Shown in pieces: positions 59,340 to 64,000 of a stretch of 64,000 nucleotides of DNA. The stretch is taken from contig JBMSMQ010000001.1 in NCBI GenBank assembly GCA_049421205.1, positions 1 to 64,000 of the forward strand, read 5' to 3'. The notes beneath the pieces were generated by a model. The model was given only the letters and a program-made list of their open reading frames with translations, did no database searches and was not told the origin of the DNA. This DNA is from JAFMIT01 sp049421205. Lineage in GTDB: Bacteria; Actinomycetota; Actinomycetes; S36-B12; UBA5976. A program made the position numbers and the translations under genes. Positions within the stretch are counted from its first letter, which is position 1. Each line of letters begins with the position of its first letter.

Positions 59340-61392
59340 GCCAGTTTCAGAGCTCGAAAAAAGTCTAAGCCCATTTGTTGTCGAATCGGACTATCAGCCA
59401 GCTGGTGATCAGCCTGCAGCAATCGGGTCTATTGCGGAGCGATTTAACCGAGGCGAGAAAGACGTTGTTTTGCTGGGGGCTACAGGCACAGGCAAGTCGG
59501 CAACAACCGCCTGGCTTATTGAGAAATTACAAAGACCTACGTTGGTACTTGCTCATAACAAGACGCTTGCTGCGCAACTAACCCAAGAGTTCCGTGAACT
59601 CCTCCCAAATAACGCTGTGGAATATTTCGTCTCTTACTATGACTACTATCAGCCTGAAGCATATATTCCGCAAACTGATACTTATATTGAAAAAGATCGT
59701 CAGATAAATGCCGAGGTTGAAAAACTTCGATACAGGGCGACCTATTCTTTGTTGACACGTCGTGACGTTGTCGTGGTGTCAACTGTATCTTGTATTTACG
59801 GCTTGGGAACTCCTCAAGAGTATGTTGATCAAATGATTACGCTTGAAGTTGGGCAAGATGTAGAGCGAAACGCTTTACTTCGTAAATTTGTAAATATTCA
59901 GTACCAAAGAAATGATATTGGTTTCACGCGTGGGACCTTTAGAGTGCGCGGCGACACGGTCGAGTTATATCCTGTCTATGAAGAATATCCAGTTCGCATT
60001 CAATTTTTCGGTGACGAAATTGAGTCACTGATGCTGCTCGATCCTTTAACTGGCGAAATCATGAGTGATTTACCCGTGGCGCATATTTTTCCTGCCACGC
60101 ACTATGTTGCAGGAAACGACAGAATGAAGACCGCATTAAGCACGATTCGTGAAGAACTCAACGAGCGACTCGAAGTTTTTCAAGCCCAAGGTAAATTGCT
60201 TGAAGCGCAACGATTGAAAATGCGAACCGAGCATGATTTAGAAATGCTCGAACAAATTGGCACCTGCAGTGGAGTTGAGAATTATTCTCGACACTTCGAT
60301 GGGAGGGAACCAGGGTCTCCACCAAACTGTCTGCTTGATTACTTTCCTGAAGATTTTCTTATGGTCATTGATGAAAGCCATGTCAGTGTTCCACAAATCG
60401 GTGGAATGTATGAAGGGGATGCTAGCCGAAAGAGAACTTTGGTTGACTTCGGATTTCGCTTACCTTCGGCACTCGATAACCGGCCACTCAGATTTGACGA
60501 ATTCAAAGAGCGCACCGGTCAAACCCTTTATCTGAGTGCTACTCCAGGAAAATATGAGTTGGAGCTTGTCGGAGGCGATGTGGTTGAGCAAGTAATTCGC
60601 CCCACTGGATTAATTGACCCAGAGATTATTGTGAAACCATCAAAGGGTCAGATTGATGATTTGTTACACGAAATCTTGCTGCGAGCGGAAAAGAATGAAC
60701 GAGTACTAGTCACAACCCTTACCAAGAAAATGGCCGAAGATCTCACAGACTTCTTGCTCGATAAAGGCGTGAAGGTAAGATATTTGCACTCTGAAGTCGA
60801 CACCTTGAGACGAGTTGAACTATTGCGCGAATTACGCCAAGGTGTATTTGACGTCCTTGTTGGAATCAACTTGTTGCGTGAAGGCCTTGACTTACCAGAG
60901 GTTTCGCTTGTGTCCATACTTGATGCAGACAAAGCAGGATTTTTGCGTTCGTCGACATCTCTGATTCAAACAATTGGTCGAGCGGCTCGAAACGTGAGTG
61001 GACAAGTCCATATGTATGCTGATTCGATTACTCCAGCAATGGATTTTGCAATAAACGAAACGAATAGACGTCGTGCCAAGCAAATTGAATATAACCAATC
61101 TATGGGAATTGACCCCAAACCACTGCTTAAGAAGATCGCAGATATCACAGATTTGATCAATCAGGAGAAAGTCGAAAATGAAGCGCAACAGGACGAAATA
61201 TCCAAGCTGAGAAAGTCAAAGAACAACCCACTTCCGCTCAATGAGTTGCTTGAACTTATTGAAGAACTTACGGCGCAAATGAATGAAGCTGCTCAAAATC
61301 TGCAGTTTGAAATTGCTGCTCGATATCGTGATGAAATCTCTGACCTGCGAAAGGAACTCAGAGCTATGCGTGAGGCGATGGGCACCGAGTAA
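59332..61392 (+). CDS. uvrB: UvrABC excision repair helicase subunit UvrB
   Basis: DNA damage verification factor of nucleotide excision repair; 686 aa. It has Walker A LLGATGTGKSATTAWL near residue 44, the beta-hairpin YYDYYQPEAYIPQTDTYIEK near residue 101, Walker B FLMVIDESHVSVPQIGGMY near residue 342, and GINLLREGLDLPEVSLV near residue 512. Motif VI QTIGRAARN lies near residue 548. The C-terminal UVR domain that contacts UvrC is present (IEELTAQMNEAAQNLQFE). It lies two genes ahead of uvrA. Confidence 0.97.
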   Translation: MTRPVSELEKSLSPFVVESDYQPAGDQPAAIGSIAERFNRGEKDVVLLGATGTGKSATTAWLIEKLQRPTLVLAHNKTLAAQLTQEFRELLPNNAVEYFVSYYDYYQPEAYIPQTDTYIEKDRQINAEVEKLRYRATYSLLTRRDVVVVSTVSCIYGLGTPQEYVDQMITLEVGQDVERNALLRKFVNIQYQRNDIGFTRGTFRVRGDTVELYPVYEEYPVRIQFFGDEIESLMLLDPLTGEIMSDLPVAHIFPATHYVAGNDRMKTALSTIREELNERLEVFQAQGKLLEAQRLKMRTEHDLEMLEQIGTCSGVENYSRHFDGREPGSPPNCLLDYFPEDFLMVIDESHVSVPQIGGMYEGDASRKRTLVDFGFRLPSALDNRPLRFDEFKERTGQTLYLSATPGKYELELVGGDVVEQVIRPTGLIDPEIIVKPSKGQIDDLLHEILLRAEKNERVLVTTLTKKMAEDLTDFLLDKGVKVRYLHSEVDTLRRVELLRELRQGVFDVLVGINLLREGLDLPEVSLVSILDADKAGFLRSSTSLIQTIGRAARNVSGQVHMYADSITPAMDFAINETNRRRAKQIEYNQSMGIDPKPLLKKIADITDLINQEKVENEAQQDEISKLRKSKNNPLPLNELLELIEELTAQMNEAAQNLQFEIAARYRDEISDLRKELRAMREAMGTE

Positions 61393-61419
61393 ACTGAGCA
61401 CTCTCAAAAGGAATTGTGA

Positions 61420-62364
61420 ATGAATGTCCCCTCTTGGTTGTGGTTGGCCACAATTGCTGGTTTCATCACTGTCCTCTTTATTGATTTTTGGATTGTAGAG
61501 AGGCGACCTCACGCTTTTTCGAGTCGGGAAGCAACTCGCTGGGTCATTTTTTATGTGTTGTTAGCTGTGCTCTATGGCGGTCTGATTGGGACATTGTTTG
61601 GTTTTGATTATGCAACAGAGTATTACGCAGCCTTCCTAACGGAATACAGCCTCAGTGTCGACAATCTTTTCGTATTTCTAGTGATTATTGCGGCTTTTGC
61701 CGTTCCGAAAGAACTACAGCACAGAGTGCTCCTCATTGGAGTTCTTTTGGCGTTAGTTTTTCGTGCGATTCTCATTGCCATTGGATTAAATGCTGTTCAG
61801 TCCTTCCAGCCGATTTTCATTGTCTTTGGTCTCTTCCTTTTTTATACAGCCTATAAAGTGCTCAACGATGATTCGACAGAAGAATTTGATCCAAGAAGCT
61901 CACGAGCAATAAGAATGATTGGAAAAATTTGGCCCGTAAGTAGTGACTATGCTGGAACGAAACTTTTTACCAAGATAGATGGAACTCGCCATGTGACCCC
62001 ACTTATGCTTGTGATGGTTGCAATCGGTGCAACGGATATTATGTTTGCTCTCGACAGTATTCCTGCCGTACTCGGGTTAAGTAATGAACTATTGATCGTG
62101 ATTACAGCAAATGCTTTCGCTCTTATGGGGCTTCGACAGCTCTATTTTCTCTTGCAAGGACTCGTGAATCGGCTTTCGCAACTTGCAAAAGGGCTTTCAG
62201 CTATTCTTTTTTTCATCGGTTTTAAACTGCTATTAATGGGTATCTCTGCGGCGTTCAATGTTGAAACTCCTCACATCTCTACACCAATCTCACTCTCAGT
62301 GATTGCGTTGATACTCATTGTTAGCGTGGTCTGGTCACTTGTGTTAGAAAGAAGAAACAAATGA
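61420..62364 (+). CDS. TerC-family integral membrane protein
   Basis: A 314 aa membrane protein with eight or so helices. TerC relatives act in metal (manganese) homeostasis or tellurite resistance. The family motif with acidic residues in membrane helices is present: FLTEYSLSVDNLFVFLVI near residue 75 and ATDIMFALDSIPAVLGLS near residue 205. A soluble loop of about 40 residues separates the two halves. AAAGGAA lies 6 bases before the ATG. It sits between uvrB and uvrA, with uvrA overlapping its stop (ATGA). Confidence 0.9.
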   Translation: MNVPSWLWLATIAGFITVLFIDFWIVERRPHAFSSREATRWVIFYVLLAVLYGGLIGTLFGFDYATEYYAAFLTEYSLSVDNLFVFLVIIAAFAVPKELQHRVLLIGVLLALVFRAILIAIGLNAVQSFQPIFIVFGLFLFYTAYKVLNDDSTEEFDPRSSRAIRMIGKIWPVSSDYAGTKLFTKIDGTRHVTPLMLVMVAIGATDIMFALDSIPAVLGLSNELLIVITANAFALMGLRQLYFLLQGLVNRLSQLAKGLSAILFFIGFKLLLMGISAAFNVETPHISTPISLSVIALILIVSVVWSLVLERRNK

Positions 62365-64000
62365 GTGACACTCATCTCGTTATTCGAGGAGCAAGAGAAC
62401 ACAATCTCAAAGACGTGTCACTTGAAATTCCGCGAAATTCGCTATGTGTCTTTACTGGACTATCTGGTTCAGGTAAATCAAGTCTTGCATTCGATACTAT
62501 CTTTGCTGAAGGTCAACGTCGATACGTCGAAAGTCTTTCTGCGTACGCTCGGCAATTTCTAGGGCAACTCGATAAGCCAGATGTCGATTTTATCGATGGG
62601 CTTAGTCCTGCGGTTTCAATTGATCAAAAAGCTACATCAAAGAATCCTCGGTCAACAGTTGGAACTATTACTGAAGTGTATGACTACTTGAGATTGCTTT
62701 TCGCTCGAATTGGACAGCCATACTGTCCTGAATGTGATGAGCCGATTCAAAAGCAAACACCGCAAGCAATTGTTGACCAAATTCTCAAGCGGTCAGAGGG
62801 AGAGAAATTCCTTGTTCTTGCACCTGTAGTAAAGGCGCGTAAGGGTGAATTTCTAGACATGTTTCGGACTCTTGCTGCGCAGGGTTATTCCCGGGTTCGA
62901 GTCAACGGGGAAGTGTATGAAATATCTGAAGTACCGAAACTCAAAAAACAAGAGAAGCACTCGATAGATGTAGTTGTTGACCGACTACAGATAAAACCAT
63001 CGTCAAGGGCGCGGATAACTGATTCTGTCGAAAGCGCACTGCGTCTTGGAGATGGTGTCGTGCTCATTGAGTATGTAACTGGAACTAAAGAGAAAATTGA
63101 GGTCCTCTACAGTGAACACCTCGCGTGTCCACGTGATGGAATTTCATTTGATGCACTCGAGCCTCGATCTTTCTCCTTCAATTCACCATTCGGTGCATGT
63201 CCCGTATGCGATGGACTTGGGCATCAACTTGAAGTAGATGAAGAACTTGTGATTGTTGATGCGGATGCAAGCATACGAGATGGCGCAATCGGAATCTGGT
63301 CTTCGAATCACCTATCTGAATATTACGGCCGACTACTTGAAGCACTTGGAGAAGACGTTGGATTTTCACTGGACACCCCATGGAGATCTTTACCTGCTAA
63401 AGCGAAAAAGGCAGTGCTCTACGGCTATGAATACGAAGTAGTGGTCAAATATAAAAATCGATATGGACGATTGCGAACTTATGAAACCGGATACGAAGGT
63501 GTCATTCCATTCATCCAGCGAAAGCATGGCGAAACAGAGTCGGACTATTCACGGGAAAGATACGAGTCCTTTATGCGACTTGTTGATTGTCCAGAATGTG
63601 AAGGCAAACGATTAAAACAATTTAGTTTGCATGTGCGGGTTGGGGGACTCAATATTGCCGAGGTATCGAAGAAACCAATCGGGGATTGCCTTAAATTTCT
63701 CGAACAACTCAAATTGCCAAAAACTCAAGCCGCTATCGCTAATCGCATTTTGAAAGAAGTCATTGAACGTCTTCGTTTTTTGGTGGATGTTGGTTTGGAC
63801 TATCTCACATTAGATCGTGCCGCGGCAACTCTTGCAGGTGGAGAAGCACAGAGGATTCGTCTTGCAACCCAGATTGGATCTGGTCTAGTTGGAGTTCTCT
63901 ATGTGCTAGACGAACCGTCTATTGGTTTACATCAGAGAGATAACCATCGGCTTATTGAGACTCTTGAAAGGCTCAGAAACCTTGGAAACACGCTCATTGT
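62361..64000 (+). CDS. uvrA: UvrABC excision repair ATPase subunit UvrA (3' end cut by window edge)
   Basis: Damage-sensing ATPase of nucleotide excision repair. The open frame runs from ATG 62361 to the window end, 546 complete codons of an expected 950 or so. Visible are the N-terminal Walker A FTGLSGSGKSSLAFDTIFAE near residue 31, the zinc-module cysteines (YCPECDEPI; LACPRDG; GACPVCDGLG), and the first ABC signature LAGGEAQRIRLATQ near residue 493. Walker B VLYVLDEPSIGLHQRD lies near residue 513. The second ATPase half lies outside. ATG overlaps the TerC stop. Confidence 0.97.
   Translation, partial: MSDTHLVIRGAREHNLKDVSLEIPRNSLCVFTGLSGSGKSSLAFDTIFAEGQRRYVESLSAYARQFLGQLDKPDVDFIDGLSPAVSIDQKATSKNPRSTVGTITEVYDYLRLLFARIGQPYCPECDEPIQKQTPQAIVDQILKRSEGEKFLVLAPVVKARKGEFLDMFRTLAAQGYSRVRVNGEVYEISEVPKLKKQEKHSIDVVVDRLQIKPSSRARITDSVESALRLGDGVVLIEYVTGTKEKIEVLYSEHLACPRDGISFDALEPRSFSFNSPFGACPVCDGLGHQLEVDEELVIVDADASIRDGAIGIWSSNHLSEYYGRLLEALGEDVGFSLDTPWRSLPAKAKKAVLYGYEYEVVVKYKNRYGRLRTYETGYEGVIPFIQRKHGETESDYSRERYESFMRLVDCPECEGKRLKQFSLHVRVGGLNIAEVSKKPIGDCLKFLEQLKLPKTQAAIANRILKEVIERLRFLVDVGLDYLTLDRAAATLAGGEAQRIRLATQIGSGLVGVLYVLDEPSIGLHQRDNHRLIETLERLRNLGNTLI

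Noticed and set aside
1..64000. CRISPR arrays, insertion sequences, prophage, attachment sites, toxin-antitoxin pairs, rRNA
   Set aside because: No repeat-spacer pattern, transposase, integrase or phage gene was seen; the four tRNAs show no flanking direct repeats that would mark an integrated element.

Overview
This is a very dense stretch of an actinobacterial (Actinomycetota) chromosome. Base composition looks AT-leaning by eye, unlike the high-GC soil relatives. Several lines support the assignment: SepH, DUF4193, DUF3093, DUF3159, DUF3000 and a TIGR02611-type membrane protein are present. So is a phosphatidylinositol-mannoside block (thrS, HIT, pgsA, acyltransferase, pimA), and the order ruvC-ruvA-ruvB-secD-secF-apt-rel and hisS-aspS-rarA-alaS-ruvX-mltG-aro is typical of the phylum. 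Low GC, near-zero spacing and missing accessory neighbours suggest a streamlined planktonic lineage such as the Nanopelagicales (acI); that placement is inference. No IS element, prophage, CRISPR array or defence island was seen, and no gap without a gene exceeds about 130 bases.

Layout. 1-15.3 kb: psuG (cut by the left edge), an alkaline-phosphatase-superfamily enzyme, thymidine kinase, sepH, an inositol-phosphatase-family enzyme, a gamma-carbonic-anhydrase-like protein, the DUF4193-DUF3093-dut-DUF3159-RNA methyltransferase run, aconitase, RNase D with DUF3000, an EamA permease, a fused RibD-like/MsrB protein and zapE. 15.3-15.5 kb: a tRNA-Gly-Cys-Val cluster. 15.6-28.2 kb: folate genes pabB-pabC, then thrS and the PIM lipid genes, vitamin B6 synthase pdxST, yebC and a WS/DGAT-like acyltransferase. 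28.2-37.7 kb: ruvCAB, secDF, apt, the stringent-response enzyme, a DUF349 protein and a cyclophilin. 37.8-53.4 kb: hisS, aspS, rarA, alaS, ruvX, mltG, five shikimate genes with a small prepilin peptidase among them, a Xaa-Pro peptidase, efp, nusB and tRNA-Leu. 53.4-64 kb: a DUF554 membrane protein, a thioesterase, polA, rpsA, coaE, uvrB, terC-like and uvrA (cut by the right edge).

How it works together. Most codirectional genes abut or overlap (ATGA, GTGA, TAATG junctions), which implies long translationally coupled operons. Five of six convergent protein-gene pairs overlap by exactly four bases, with both stop codons inside a YTAR tetramer. At least thirteen gene starts have a TANNNT-like -10 element ending 5 to 8 bases (most often exactly 6) before the start codon, the signature of leaderless mRNAs. 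In the thioesterase/polA gap the two divergent -10 boxes share two bases. Only one strong intrinsic terminator was found, after rpsA.

The most unusual gene content is the RibD-like/MsrB fusion, the WS/DGAT-like gene between yebC and ruvC, the absence of yajC between ruvB and secD, and a zapE reading frame that ends inside an antisense tRNA-Val. Otherwise this is a housekeeping region; no wholly new multi-gene system was recognised.
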